Origin: an uncultured Lachnospiraceae bacterium
GTDB lineage: Bacteria; Bacillota; Clostridia; Lachnospirales; Lachnospiraceae
NCBI GenBank assembly: GCA_910586585.1
Contig: CAJUKA010000001.1
Location: 1 to 64,000, forward strand
Direction: 5' to 3'
DNA: 64,000 nt
The translations under genes and the position numbers were made by a program. The notes beneath the pieces were generated by a model that saw only the letters and a program-made list of their open reading frames with translations, was not told the DNA's origin and did no database searches. How positions within the stretch are numbered: the stretch's first letter is position 1; every line of letters starts with the position of its first letter. Of the stretch, positions 45,284-53,903 are shown piece after piece.

Positions 45284-46454
45284 TTATATCAATCATCATC
45301 AGATTCCAATGGCAAATGCGCTGTATGAAAAACTGGGTGCGGATTTTGCCTTTATACAAACTTCTCAGATGGAAGAAGACCGGGTAAAGATGGGCTGGGG
45401 AAGTGAAATCAAAGCAATTCCGTATTTGAAACGATATTATGAGGACAGCAGCTACTGTGCACAGCTTATGATGGATAGCGATGTGGTGGTATTTGGCGGA
45501 GTGGAGGATGAAAGCTACATAAAGCCAAGGCTTCAGGCGGGAAAAATTGTGATACGTGCAAGTGAAAGGCTGTATCGCGAAGGACAGTGGAAATCAATTT
45601 CACCACATGGAAGAAAGAAAAAATACGAAGACCATACCCAATATGCTGACGGTCCGGTATATCTGTTGTGCCATGGGGCTTATGTGGCTTCTGATTTTGC
45701 AATTGTGCATGCGTATCCAGACAAAAAATATATTTGGGGATATTTTCCGGCAGTGAATGAGTATGATTTGGACGAATTATTTTTGCGGAAACAGCATTTT
45801 GATGACCAAGGAAACTGTCAGGTCAGGCTTTTGTGGGCGGGGCGTTTTCTAAAATTAAAACACCCAGAGTATGCAATAAAGGTAGCCAAATATCTCAAAT
45901 CAAAAGGGATTTCGTTTCATCTTGATATGATAGGCGGAGGAGTGTTGGAAGGGCGTTTAAAAGCGCTGGTAAAAGAATATCAGTTGGAAGATAAAGTGAC
46001 GTTTCATGGCTTTTTGCCGCCGCAGGAGGTGCGCAGATATATGGAATGCGCAGATGTTTTTTTATTTACCAGCAATTATCTTGAGGGCTGGGGTGCCGTT
46101 TTAAATGAATCCATGAATAGTGCATGTGCAGTAGTGGCGGGAAGCGGAATTGGAGCAGTGCCTTTTTTGTTAAAACACAACTACAATGGACTTGTATACA
46201 AAACAGGGCGTTATCAGGAATTTGAAAGATTGGTTTCTTTGCTGTGTACGGATAAGACACTGCAAAAACGGCTTGGTACGCACGCATATGAAACAATTGT
46301 TAGAGAATGGAATCCCAGAGAGGCGGCTGACAGACTGTATCAATTCTGTGAAGGACTGCTTCATGGAAAAGTACAGCCGCAAAAGACAGGGCCACTGAGT
46401 CCGGCGCCAGTGATTGCGCCGAGGAAGGGGTATTGGTATACAAGAAACAAATAA
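45261..46454 (+). CDS. GT4-type glycosyltransferase
   Basis: A 397-residue GT-B enzyme. It begins at GTG 45261, as KLTIVSNYINHHQIPMANAL is the family-like start and GGAGATG lies upstream; it overlaps the previous gene by 23 bases. Signatures are LLWAGRFLKLKHPEYAIKVA, DKVTFHGFLPPQEVRRYMECADVFLFTSN, LEGWGAVLNESMNSACAVVAGSGIGAVPF. The gene lies in the same run of glycosyltransferases and the sugar is not predicted. Confidence 0.87.
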   Translation: MKLTIVSNYINHHQIPMANALYEKLGADFAFIQTSQMEEDRVKMGWGSEIKAIPYLKRYYEDSSYCAQLMMDSDVVVFGGVEDESYIKPRLQAGKIVIRASERLYREGQWKSISPHGRKKKYEDHTQYADGPVYLLCHGAYVASDFAIVHAYPDKKYIWGYFPAVNEYDLDELFLRKQHFDDQGNCQVRLLWAGRFLKLKHPEYAIKVAKYLKSKGISFHLDMIGGGVLEGRLKALVKEYQLEDKVTFHGFLPPQEVRRYMECADVFLFTSNYLEGWGAVLNESMNSACAVVAGSGIGAVPFLLKHNYNGLVYKTGRYQEFERLVSLLCTDKTLQKRLGTHAYETIVREWNPREAADRLYQFCEGLLHGKVQPQKTGPLSPAPVIAPRKGYWYTRNK

Positions 46455-46500
46455 ATGTATGCTCGGAGTCTCTTTGTACCTGATATCGCGAGCGTACATA
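46455..46500. repeat. inverted repeat with GTACAT motif
   Basis: ATGTATGCTCG (46455-46465) pairs with CGAGCGTACAT (46489-46499) with one G-U pair. The interior TCTCTTTGTACCTGATATCG matches the left half of the larger inverted repeat at 33256. It lies 30 bases before the next gene. Confidence 0.65.
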
Positions 46501-46529
46501 CTATAATTACGGAGGAAATAAACGTTCAG

Positions 46530-47660
46530 ATGGGGAACACAAAAAGAAAGACGAAGAGCAGGATTTATGTGTGTCACACATTTTATCATGTTTATGTGGC
46601 GATTTTAAAAGAGATGAAGCAGCAGCGGGAGGAAACACCGGGTAGATATAAAAAGGCGGATATTGCCCTAAGTTCCATCTCAACGAACTTTGAAAACTTA
46701 GGAGAGCGGCTTGCAAAGACAGGAATTTTCCACAAAGTCATTGCATTAGATGAGAAGCGGGAGGATTTTTTTCCGGAGCTTGCAAAGTACAGGCGCAATT
46801 ACAGCAATATTTTGAAGCACATGATAAATCGTATGATTTTTACCAAAAAGCTTGCCCGATGTGAGATTCCCTATATGAAAGTGGTTGCGTTTGAGGCATA
46901 TAAGGATATTTATGTATTTTGCGATAGCGATCCGATAGGATATTATCTCAATTATAAGCACATTCCTTATCATGCGGTGGAAGATGGCTTGGACTGTCTG
47001 AAAAATTTGGATGATGCATATGTTGCCAATCATGGGCATTTTAAACTAAAAACGTGGTTTTCCAGGCACAATTTGATTTTTATAATGAATGGCTGGGGAA
47101 AATACTGCATTGATATGGAAATCAATGATAGAAGTGTGGTTCCCACGGATTGTCCACGCTTTGTTGAGGAACCGCGGAAACCGTTGGAAAAGGCATTGAC
47201 ACCAGAACAGAAAAAAAAGGTGATTCAGGCATTTATTGAGGATGCAGACAAATTGATGGAGCAGTTGAAGCCTTCCTATGAGGGGGAGGAGTTTGCCTGC
47301 TTTCTGACAGAACCGCATCCCGTCGATGTGGAAGCCAGAAAAAGAGTGTGTATTGATGTTCTTGAAAAATATTGTAAGGGGTATCGGATATTGATAAAGC
47401 CGCATCCTAGGGATATGATTGATTATGCAGAGCTTTGCCCCAATGCTGTTGTGTTAAGAGGGCGTTTTCCGGTGGAAGTGCTCAACTTCTTTGAAGGACT
47501 TCGTATCAAAAAGGCGGTTTCTATTGTGACGACAGCCCTTAATAATATGGATTTTGTGGAGGAAAAGCTAAATCTTGGCGCGTCTTTTTGGGATGCTTAT
47601 GAGGACCCCGAAAAACACGCATACAACAAAAAAGCAGGTTTATCGCTTGCGGATAAATGA
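46530..47660 (+). CDS. GT52-like (sialyltransferase-type) glycosyltransferase
   Basis: 376 residues. The first part reads SRIYVCHTFYHVYVAILKEM with ADIALSSISTNFENLGERL; the C-terminal part has GYRILIKPHPRDMIDY and KKAVSIVTTALNNMDFVEEK. KPHPRD is a hallmark of GT52 and related bacterial sialyl/polysialyltransferases. With pseBCF further on, the donor could be CMP-pseudaminate, an inference. The start is ATG 46530 with GGAGG 14 bases before, rather long. It is the last gene of this polysaccharide run. Confidence 0.7.
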   Translation: MGNTKRKTKSRIYVCHTFYHVYVAILKEMKQQREETPGRYKKADIALSSISTNFENLGERLAKTGIFHKVIALDEKREDFFPELAKYRRNYSNILKHMINRMIFTKKLARCEIPYMKVVAFEAYKDIYVFCDSDPIGYYLNYKHIPYHAVEDGLDCLKNLDDAYVANHGHFKLKTWFSRHNLIFIMNGWGKYCIDMEINDRSVVPTDCPRFVEEPRKPLEKALTPEQKKKVIQAFIEDADKLMEQLKPSYEGEEFACFLTEPHPVDVEARKRVCIDVLEKYCKGYRILIKPHPRDMIDYAELCPNAVVLRGRFPVEVLNFFEGLRIKKAVSIVTTALNNMDFVEEKLNLGASFWDAYEDPEKHAYNKKAGLSLADK

Positions 47661-47707
47661 AAATAGGGTTCCTGACAGTGGGAGCATTTTGCAACAAGTA
47701 TAATAAA

Positions 47708-47755
47708 CTCCTTTTTGATAAGAATTGTCATAGGGTAATTCTTACCAAAAAGGAG
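47708..47755. terminator. bidirectional terminator at end of polysaccharide run
   Basis: CTCCTTTTT...TAAGAATT pairs with AATTCTTA...AAAAAGGAG over about 17 pairs. T-rich flanks occur on both strands, suitable for ending both the glycan transcript and the opposing blaR gene. Confidence 0.65.
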
Positions 47756-47817
47756 CTGTTTATTTCTAAAGTCACAACTTTTTTATATTGCTACGAAAAG
47801 GGCTGTTATAGATTCCT

Positions 47818-49809
47818 TCATCCTTCCATGCCATAAAATTGTATTTTCCATTCCCCTTGCTCTTTGACAAGTATCAATGTCAGATACAGAAACATATCTT
47901 CATAGGTACTGTCCCTAAATTCTATGGAAACGTTACATTTTCCATTTTCAACCTTTTTCTTGTCAGTATCTGACAATCCCTTTACTGTTAAATCACTGAT
48001 CGTTCCTGTACCTTCATATATTTCAGCTTGCCCTTCATATGTACTTGCCAGAAACTTTTGAACAGCGCCAACATCTCCATCAAAATATGATTTCGCGAAT
48101 GCTTCTAAATCAGTTCTGATTTTCTGGCAATCTTCAGCTTCTAGATATTCGCCTGTTTCTGTGGTATGATTCACCATATCAGCTCCATTTGATAACGCGA
48201 ATGTATTCAAAATCACAGGAAATTCTCGCCCCCATCCCTCTTCAAAATCTACGGGATAAAAATAGAATATTGCCCATACGTCATTTTCAAATACTTTCTG
48301 TTCAACATGATATAATAAATCTCCCTCCTGTTTCCACCACTTATAGGAGTCCTCTTCTGTATAACCATCACTTTTAAGTTTCTGATTCACAGAGTCCTCT
48401 GATTCTCCTTCAAAATGTGTTACCCAAAGTGTGACCTGTTCATTGATATTCGTTTTCCAAAGGTCAGGACCAGATAGATACCACTGTTCATCATCAGGCA
48501 GATAAAAAGAATAGCCATCACCAATTGCGAGCGTAGCCTGTTTTTGTTCTTGCTCTCCTTCTTTCGAAAAGGTAAATGTCATTGTATTTTCCAATGTATG
48601 ATTATTAGCAGAGGAATTGGCAACAGGCATCGGAGCAGCTTCCAGCCTAGACTGCTCGGATGTATTTCTCATATCTTCATTTGCTGCGTTTTCGTTTCCC
48701 AAATTTTCGATTTCGAAATTCTCTTTTTCAAAGTTCTCTTTTTCGAAGTTTTCGTTTTCTGTATTCTCTTTTGAAACAGAACAGCCTACCAGCATTCCCA
48801 AAGTGATTGATAGAGTAACTGCACAGATCAAGATAGAAATCCCATTTTTCTTTCTGCTTTTTATCAATATGTTTTTAAACCGTTTTTTCATAATCTTTTT
48901 TCCGCCATAAAATTGCGTTGATAAAACAGTTTTCCTGACGCATTGCTTATGAAGCATGGACAACAATGTTTCTGTATATGCTTTCCGAAGCGCATAACTT
49001 GTGCCCTGTGTAACTCTTTCATCACAGGACAGTTCCATATCAATGACAGCTTCCTTCTGCATTATCCAGATGATTGGATTGAACCAGTGGACAGCATTTG
49101 CTGTTACGAAAAGCAGTTTAAGATACACATCGCCCCGTTTTAAATGAACCAATTCATGTTTTAAAATAAAAAACAAATCTTTAGGATGATACTGTTCATC
49201 TGGTAAAACTAAAATAGGTTTGATAAAGCCTATTATCATAGGGCTTTGGGCTTCATCATATTCCATCACGCATATAGTACGGCTGATGTGTAATTCATGT
49301 TTGAGCTGGACTATCTGGTTTAAAATAGATGCTTCTTTTATGATTTTCCCCTTTTTTATTACCTGCCGTTTATAATGGGAATAACTGATTAGATGTATTG
49401 ATATAAAAATCAGGCTGCCAGTGATCCATACAAGAGCCACGATATCAAGCATGGTGATATCTGCTGTATTTTTTTCAGACGAGGCTTTGATTGGAGTAGT
49501 CATCTGCGCTGGTATCTCAACAACAATCCTTCGATATGGCGTTGCTGTGTCAGTTGGATTGTCTGCATCGTTTTCTTCCGATTCAGAACTCGTTTTAACG
49601 TTGCGTTGTGATATTTTATCCATAACATACCGCCCATTTGCTCCGCTAAAAGGGATAAGTAGCCGTAACGCAAGAAAAATCCAAATCAGGTATTTCCATT
49701 TTGCGGCATACCTTTTGTTTAAAAATGGTGTTAGAAAAATCAATCCAATCACAACCAATCCAATCGATACTGAAATCCCCAAAAAGAATAGAAATATATT
49801 TCCCATCAT
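47818..49809 (-). CDS. BlaR1/MecR1-family membrane metallopeptidase sensor
   Basis: A 663-residue protein. About four N-terminal membrane helices surround a zinc peptidase motif HELVH in FILKHELVHLKRGDVYLKLL near residue 215 (M56). A membrane segment near 325-345 leads to an outside part with a Glu/Asn/Phe/Lys repeat (ENFEK twice, ENFEI, ENLGNEN) and then a C-terminal sensor of unknown type instead of a penicillin-binding domain. So the signal is probably not beta-lactam. The stop of the BlaI-like gene overlaps its ATG. Such sensors cleave or release the BlaI repressor. Confidence 0.85.
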   Translation of the reverse strand: MMGNIFLFFLGISVSIGLVVIGLIFLTPFLNKRYAAKWKYLIWIFLALRLLIPFSGANGRYVMDKISQRNVKTSSESEENDADNPTDTATPYRRIVVEIPAQMTTPIKASSEKNTADITMLDIVALVWITGSLIFISIHLISYSHYKRQVIKKGKIIKEASILNQIVQLKHELHISRTICVMEYDEAQSPMIIGFIKPILVLPDEQYHPKDLFFILKHELVHLKRGDVYLKLLFVTANAVHWFNPIIWIMQKEAVIDMELSCDERVTQGTSYALRKAYTETLLSMLHKQCVRKTVLSTQFYGGKKIMKKRFKNILIKSRKKNGISILICAVTLSITLGMLVGCSVSKENTENENFEKENFEKENFEIENLGNENAANEDMRNTSEQSRLEAAPMPVANSSANNHTLENTMTFTFSKEGEQEQKQATLAIGDGYSFYLPDDEQWYLSGPDLWKTNINEQVTLWVTHFEGESEDSVNQKLKSDGYTEEDSYKWWKQEGDLLYHVEQKVFENDVWAIFYFYPVDFEEGWGREFPVILNTFALSNGADMVNHTTETGEYLEAEDCQKIRTDLEAFAKSYFDGDVGAVQKFLASTYEGQAEIYEGTGTISDLTVKGLSDTDKKKVENGKCNVSIEFRDSTYEDMFLYLTLILVKEQGEWKIQFYGMEG

Positions 49810-50189
49810 TCATCCTCCAATTTATCCAAAAAATCTCTGAGCTCTTGAATATCAGAGCTTTTGATCTCTTTATTACTATATAGTGCAGCTATCATATTCT
49901 GTATCGAATTATTATACAGCTTTTCGAGAAAATGTTTACTTGCTCCAGTTTTGTATTGATTTTCTGAAATAATCGAAGTATACAGATTTCTTCCTGTTGA
50001 ACGGTCACAACTGATAAATCCCTTATCAGCCAGCCTTGTTAATGATGTCATTAACGTGGAAAGTTGCCAGCTCCTCCGCTCCTGTAATTCTTTTAAAATA
50101 AAATTTGAAGTTACAGGATTTTCACTGTTCCAAATCACCTGCATGATTTCCAGTTCTGCCTCCCCTAATTTTTTTAACGCATTTCCCAT
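49806..50189 (-). CDS. BlaI/MecI-family repressor
   Basis: A 127-residue winged-helix repressor: LGEAELEIMQVIWNSENPVTSNFIL, LSTLMTSLTRLADKGFIS and RNLYTSIISENQYK, then a dimerisation region. In this family the sensor protease inactivates the repressor. GGAGG lies before ATG 50189. Two ATACNNNNGTAT-like dyads overlap its promoter, so it probably represses itself and the sensor. Confidence 0.93.
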   Translation of the reverse strand: MGNALKKLGEAELEIMQVIWNSENPVTSNFILKELQERRSWQLSTLMTSLTRLADKGFISCDRSTGRNLYTSIISENQYKTGASKHFLEKLYNNSIQNMIAALYSNKEIKSSDIQELRDFLDKLEDE

Positions 50190-50207
50190 GTAGGAACCCT
50201 CCTTTTT

Positions 50208-50253
50208 ATACGATTGTATAATTTATTATACGGACGTATATTGAGGCTGTCAA
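50208..50253 (-). promoter_or_regulatory. blaI-like promoter with two operator dyads
   Basis: On the minus strand TTGACA (50253-50248) and TATAAT (50230-50225) are 17 bases apart, both perfect sigma-A elements. Dyads ATACGGACGTAT (50228-50239) and ATACGATTGTAT (50208-50219), centred 20 bases apart, cover the -10 and start region, as expected for BlaI-type repression. Confidence 0.82.
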
Positions 50254-50309
50254 GAAAAATCTGATCATTTTTTATGTTTTATGTAACAGCTCGTTACTTT
50301 TCACACCCG

Positions 50310-50334
50310 CGCCATGCACTTGCTGCATGGCGTC
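50310..50334. repeat. dispersed hairpin repeat, copy 2
   Basis: CGCCATGCA-CTTGC-TGCATGGCG is a perfect hairpin (50310-50332). The core is shared with 13168-13190. More dyads lie to the right (AAAATGC/GCATTTT near 50357-50380). Confidence 0.75.
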
Positions 50335-50381
50335 GGAGCAAGCGCCAAAATGCGTGCTTTTTAGCATTTTGTGTGCATCAA

Positions 50382-50449
50382 TTGTTGCAATTCACACCGA
50401 AATCGTTGTAAGTATATGAGAAATCTGGCGTAAGTGTGAATTGTAACAA
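50382..50449. repeat. 16-bp inverted repeat
   Basis: TTGTTGCAATTCACAC (50382-50397) and GTGTGAATTGTAACAA (50434-50449) are inverted with one mismatch around a 36-base centre. Arms of this sort suggest a small mobile or structural element; no coding sequence lies within. Confidence 0.65.
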
Positions 50450-50535
50450 CAGCTCTGACTATTTTGCCACAAAAACACACAATTCCATTAAAATTACCTT
50501 AATCTCCCTTTGCCTGTATATAAATTACAATTGTG

Positions 50536-50564
50536 TTGACGGTTAAAATTTGTAAATGTATAAT
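50536..50564 (+). promoter_or_regulatory. sigma-A type promoter upstream of the lipoprotein gene
   Basis: TTGACG (50536-50541) and TATAAT (50559-50564) are 17 bases apart. The leader to the lipoprotein would be about 280 bases and holds only a 5-codon ORF at 50753; I see no other gene there. Confidence 0.6.
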
Positions 50565-50848
50565 GATACCATAAAAACGTTTTTTGAATGAATAGCTGAA
50601 AATGGCAGTATTTTATGAGGATTTGAGCATCTGCATCGCAAAGTTGTTAAATATGCAACAGTGAGATTCTGCGCAAAATAACAAAACTGAAGTTCGAGAT
50701 TGTTTAGGTTAGGAATGTATAGAGGGAAGATAGTGGAGGGGAAACATCTATGCAAACAAAACAATAGTTCAATACAGAAGGCATTGCCATCAGAAACAAG
50801 GCGATTGTAGGGAAGTGGTTTGATAGAGTATGAAGGAGGTTGCGGATC

Positions 50849-52927
50849 ATGTATCGATCGATGAGCAGAAAAGTAAAATTTATTACAGGGCTGGCATGGC
50901 TCCTCTCACTGACAGCTTGTCAGTCATCTGTTCCACAGCAAGATACACAGCCAGAACGCTTTTCCGACTCGGCAGCGCAACTCTGGCAAGAGGATTCCTT
51001 GGAATCTTCGGCTGAAACGACAGAGGCAGTAGAAGAAAACGGCGGGGAAACCGCTGTTGAAGAACCAGTTTTGATATACACTGGCATTCAGACTGTGGTA
51101 ACAGAATACAATGCAAAATACCCCCATTATACAGAATTAGCGAATTACTTAGATGAAAAACAGTTTACACTAATGAGAATTGCACATAAAGAGACAACGG
51201 AACTTTTTGAGGGGTGCGAAGCGCTGGAATGGAATGCAGAAGACTGGGATCTGGTAAATCCTCTGGGTAATATCAGTGCTTATGATTGCGGATACGGAAA
51301 GATAGATTATAACAACGATGGAAAAAAAGAAATTATTTACCGCGCAATTGACACTGACAAACGGATTACTGCAACAGGTTATCAGACAGACGATGCGTCG
51401 GAACAGATCGTGACAGAATATGATCTTGTGCATGTTTTTCAAAATACAGACCCACAGGAGAGCACACTGCAGCAATTGTGGTTTGAACAAATCGGAGAAG
51501 ATATTGTAACATTTCGCCTTCTGCGGAAGAACGACAGCGAAGAATTTGTGATACACAGCGATCTTGTGGCCACAAATGACGGAGAAGCCGCCTACTCCCA
51601 CCTGGAAACGCGGAACTTGACCATGACGACTAAGCTGGCGGACACGATAGAGCAGGCAAACAGGCAGGATATTTTTCATAGTCGCATTTTAAACCTGTCA
51701 ACAGGGGAAGGCGAAGTATTTCAGGCACTGCGCCGCGAGCAGCTGATCGCCTTTCAGGAAGAACGTTCAATTGATTTTGCACTCAGGACAACCATACTGC
51801 CAGAGGGGCTTCTGAACCTTCTTAAGGACGTGTTGGCTGGCACACAGCGTTATAACAATGCATGGAATATGGAAGCGCTTTCTGCCTATGAGGACCAGAC
51901 GCATCAGGTGACGCCAGAACAGGTACGGTCATATCTTGGAGATGAGTTCTCATATTATTACGGCTGGGAAGAAAATATTTTGTCTGCATATCTGGTGGAC
52001 TTTGATCAAAATGGCAGTGAAGAGCTGGCGCTGTTCTATGATTCCGGCGGCACCGCAGGATTTGCGCAGATAGATATCTGGCGGGTGCAGGAGGACCAGA
52101 CAGCAGAGCTATTGCACAGCTTTCCGATGCTGCGCGGATATGCAAAACTGCTGGACTATGACGGTGCATTCTATTTTGTCGCCCGTCAATACGATTTTAA
52201 TACCGGTGAAACAGATGGATTATACATTCTGACCGCAGATACAGACAGCACAATACAGTTGTATCGTCTTAACTTGGAAAACAAGGAGAACCGAATGCGC
52301 TGGATTGAAACTTATCGCAATAAAGAAATGGATGCCCGCCTAGAGCAAACACTGATGGATTATATCGAGGCAAGAAAAAGAGAGGTGGAGGAAAAAACAG
52401 TTTCCGACGATGATTTTGAACTGATTGACGGCAATGCAGAAATACCTTACCACGAATCAGATCTCACCTTTCCGCTTGATGCATTCTCTCTCGACAGCTT
52501 CGACGAACAGTTTTGTCATATCGTGGACTTTGACAATGACGGCAATGCAGAATGCGTCCGTAAAACAATCTGGTATCCAAGCAGCCAAGGTACAACGCTC
52601 TGTTTGCTCGCTGATTACTACAAGGAGTATGATTCGTATCTGCACGAAACAATGGTACGTTTTCCATGTTTCGTTGATTCAGACAATGCATATAAGTATA
52701 ATTATCCCTTTTATTCAGGTACTGCGGTGGACTCCGATGAAATGTTTGACACAATGCCTGTTCAGCTATGGTTCGAAGAATTTGACCAGAAAGTGTACAC
52801 GTTTTATCTCAAACGAGTCGAGAACAGCTCTGATTGTCTGCTGGAAGTTAGTCTGATCGAAGGAGAACAGCTCCACCCGCTGCTACAGTATCTGCTGATT
52901 GCAGAAAAGAAATACACTTTTACATAA
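50849..52927 (+). CDS. large secreted lipoprotein with Asp-rich repeats
   Basis: 692 residues. The N-terminus has basic residues, a hydrophobic stretch and lipobox LTAC near residue 24, so it should be a membrane-anchored lipoprotein. Several stretches such as DYNNDGKKEIIYRAID, DFDQNGSEELALFYDS and DFDNDGNAECVRK resemble calcium-binding DxDxDG or FG-GAP-like repeats. I recognise no enzyme. ATG 50849 has GAAGGAGG 11 bases before it. The reading frame stops at TAA 52925-52927 but stays open for 118 more codons, so the protein may once have been longer. Confidence 0.72.
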   Translation: MYRSMSRKVKFITGLAWLLSLTACQSSVPQQDTQPERFSDSAAQLWQEDSLESSAETTEAVEENGGETAVEEPVLIYTGIQTVVTEYNAKYPHYTELANYLDEKQFTLMRIAHKETTELFEGCEALEWNAEDWDLVNPLGNISAYDCGYGKIDYNNDGKKEIIYRAIDTDKRITATGYQTDDASEQIVTEYDLVHVFQNTDPQESTLQQLWFEQIGEDIVTFRLLRKNDSEEFVIHSDLVATNDGEAAYSHLETRNLTMTTKLADTIEQANRQDIFHSRILNLSTGEGEVFQALRREQLIAFQEERSIDFALRTTILPEGLLNLLKDVLAGTQRYNNAWNMEALSAYEDQTHQVTPEQVRSYLGDEFSYYYGWEENILSAYLVDFDQNGSEELALFYDSGGTAGFAQIDIWRVQEDQTAELLHSFPMLRGYAKLLDYDGAFYFVARQYDFNTGETDGLYILTADTDSTIQLYRLNLENKENRMRWIETYRNKEMDARLEQTLMDYIEARKREVEEKTVSDDDFELIDGNAEIPYHESDLTFPLDAFSLDSFDEQFCHIVDFDNDGNAECVRKTIWYPSSQGTTLCLLADYYKEYDSYLHETMVRFPCFVDSDNAYKYNYPFYSGTAVDSDEMFDTMPVQLWFEEFDQKVYTFYLKRVENSSDCLLEVSLIEGEQLHPLLQYLLIAEKKYTFT

Positions 52928-53284
52928 CGAACATGGTATTCTGGCTCTGGAGATAAGCAGGAACTGATTGCCAAAACTATGAGATGTGAGATTTTGGACA
53001 GCGATAATTGTTTTGTGGACAATTATTCCGTATCAGGAAATAAGATTCATATTGAATACGAAATGGAATTTATTATGCAGACGTTTCTGGATTCCGAATT
53101 TATCTGGAGAGTACAGGGATGTGCCAGGGCAAAATTTTCAATTCCAGGACCTGATTTGGTAGACTGGTCCGTTTTCGATGCAGAGGATCATGATTTTTTT
53201 GAGGATTATGATAAATACAAAGAATTTGTACAGTTTGATAAGATCACTTATACTGATGTCGAATGTGATACAATCAGCCAATAA
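52928..53284 (+). pseudogene. in-frame continuation of the lipoprotein gene
   Basis: Directly after the lipoprotein TAA the same frame reads RTWYSGSGDKQELIAKTMRC and runs to a stop at 53282-53284, ending ITYTDVECDTISQ. It is acidic and protein-like. A 101-codon ORF could begin at ATG 52979, but no ribosome site precedes it. A CAA or similar codon changed to TAA would explain the split. Alternatively it is a separate small gene. Confidence 0.5.
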
Positions 53285-53347
53285 CATTTCGATGACAGCA
53301 TTGTTGCTTAATTTTTTTACGATATAGGAAATTGCGCTATATTAAAT

Positions 53348-53377
53348 CCAGATTGAGCGCGCTGGCGCTCAATCTGG
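53348..53377. terminator. 13-bp perfect stem in gap before tRNA-Pro
   Basis: CCAGATTGAGCGC pairs with GCGCTCAATCTGG around GCTG. There is no T-run, so it may be a terminator remnant or a structural site. The rest of 53285-53590 is A/T rich and holds no gene that I can see. Confidence 0.5.
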
Positions 53378-53587
53378 GTTCTGTACAATGGGCTTATACC
53401 TCACATGCGCTAATTTTGTATATCCATATTTTTTACAGCAAAATTTATATAATATACATCTAATATCCAAATTTATATGAACATATTGCATAATTATTTC
53501 TGTATCATTGAACTGTTCAATAAAAATACTTGATTTTTTTATAAAATCTATTATAATAAATACGTAATTGTTAAAAATTTTTTGATG

Positions 53588-53625
53588 TGTGCTCAGTTTG
53601 GCAGAGTAGGGCATTAGGGTAACTA
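53588..53625 (+). pseudogene. decayed tRNA-like fragment (D arm and anticodon region)
   Basis: GCTCAGTTTGGCAGAG (53591-53606) matches the D arm of the tRNA-Pro at 53651-53666 in 15 of 16 bases, exactly 60 bases upstream. Further positions agree through the anticodon loop (TTAGGGT against TTCGGGA). Acceptor and T arms are absent. Confidence 0.6.
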
Positions 53626-53641
53626 GGAAAATTTCATATTA

Positions 53642-53715
53642 CGGCGCGTGGCTCAGTTTGGTAGAGCGCAGCGTTCGGGACGCTGAGGCCGCAGGTTCGA
53701 ATCCTGTCGCGCCGA
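53642..53715 (+). tRNA. tRNA-Pro (anticodon CGG)
   Basis: A complete cloverleaf. Acceptor CGGCGCG/CGCGCCG with discriminator A; D arm GCTC...GAGC; anticodon stem CAGCG/CGCTG with loop TTCGGGA, giving anticodon CGG, which reads CCG proline codons; T arm GCAGG-TTCGAAT-CCTGT. CCA is not encoded. Position 1 is C paired to G72, as in bacterial proline tRNAs. A terminator follows. Confidence 0.95.
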
Positions 53716-53730
53716 TTTTTCCTTGAAAAT

Positions 53731-53758
53731 ACGGGTTTTTTGGAAGCCCGTGTTTTTT
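53731..53758 (+). terminator. terminator after tRNA-Pro
   Basis: ACGGG (53731-53735) pairs with CCCGT (53747-53751), followed by a GTTTTTTA tract. Confidence 0.7.
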
Positions 53759-53903
53759 ACTTTATAGGAAATTGCGAATACAGAACCCATTGAAACAGAA
53801 AAACGGATTTTTTTGCACACAGATATATTGTCTAAAGTGGTGGGTAAACGTATAATAAATCCAGTGACAATTGGTACTTGTAGAAGTGAGGGGGTACGCA
53901 TAC

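Noticed and set aside
48670..48770. Small plus-strand ORFs over the ENFEK repeat
   Set aside because: They arise from low-complexity sequence read in the opposite direction to a well-supported gene.
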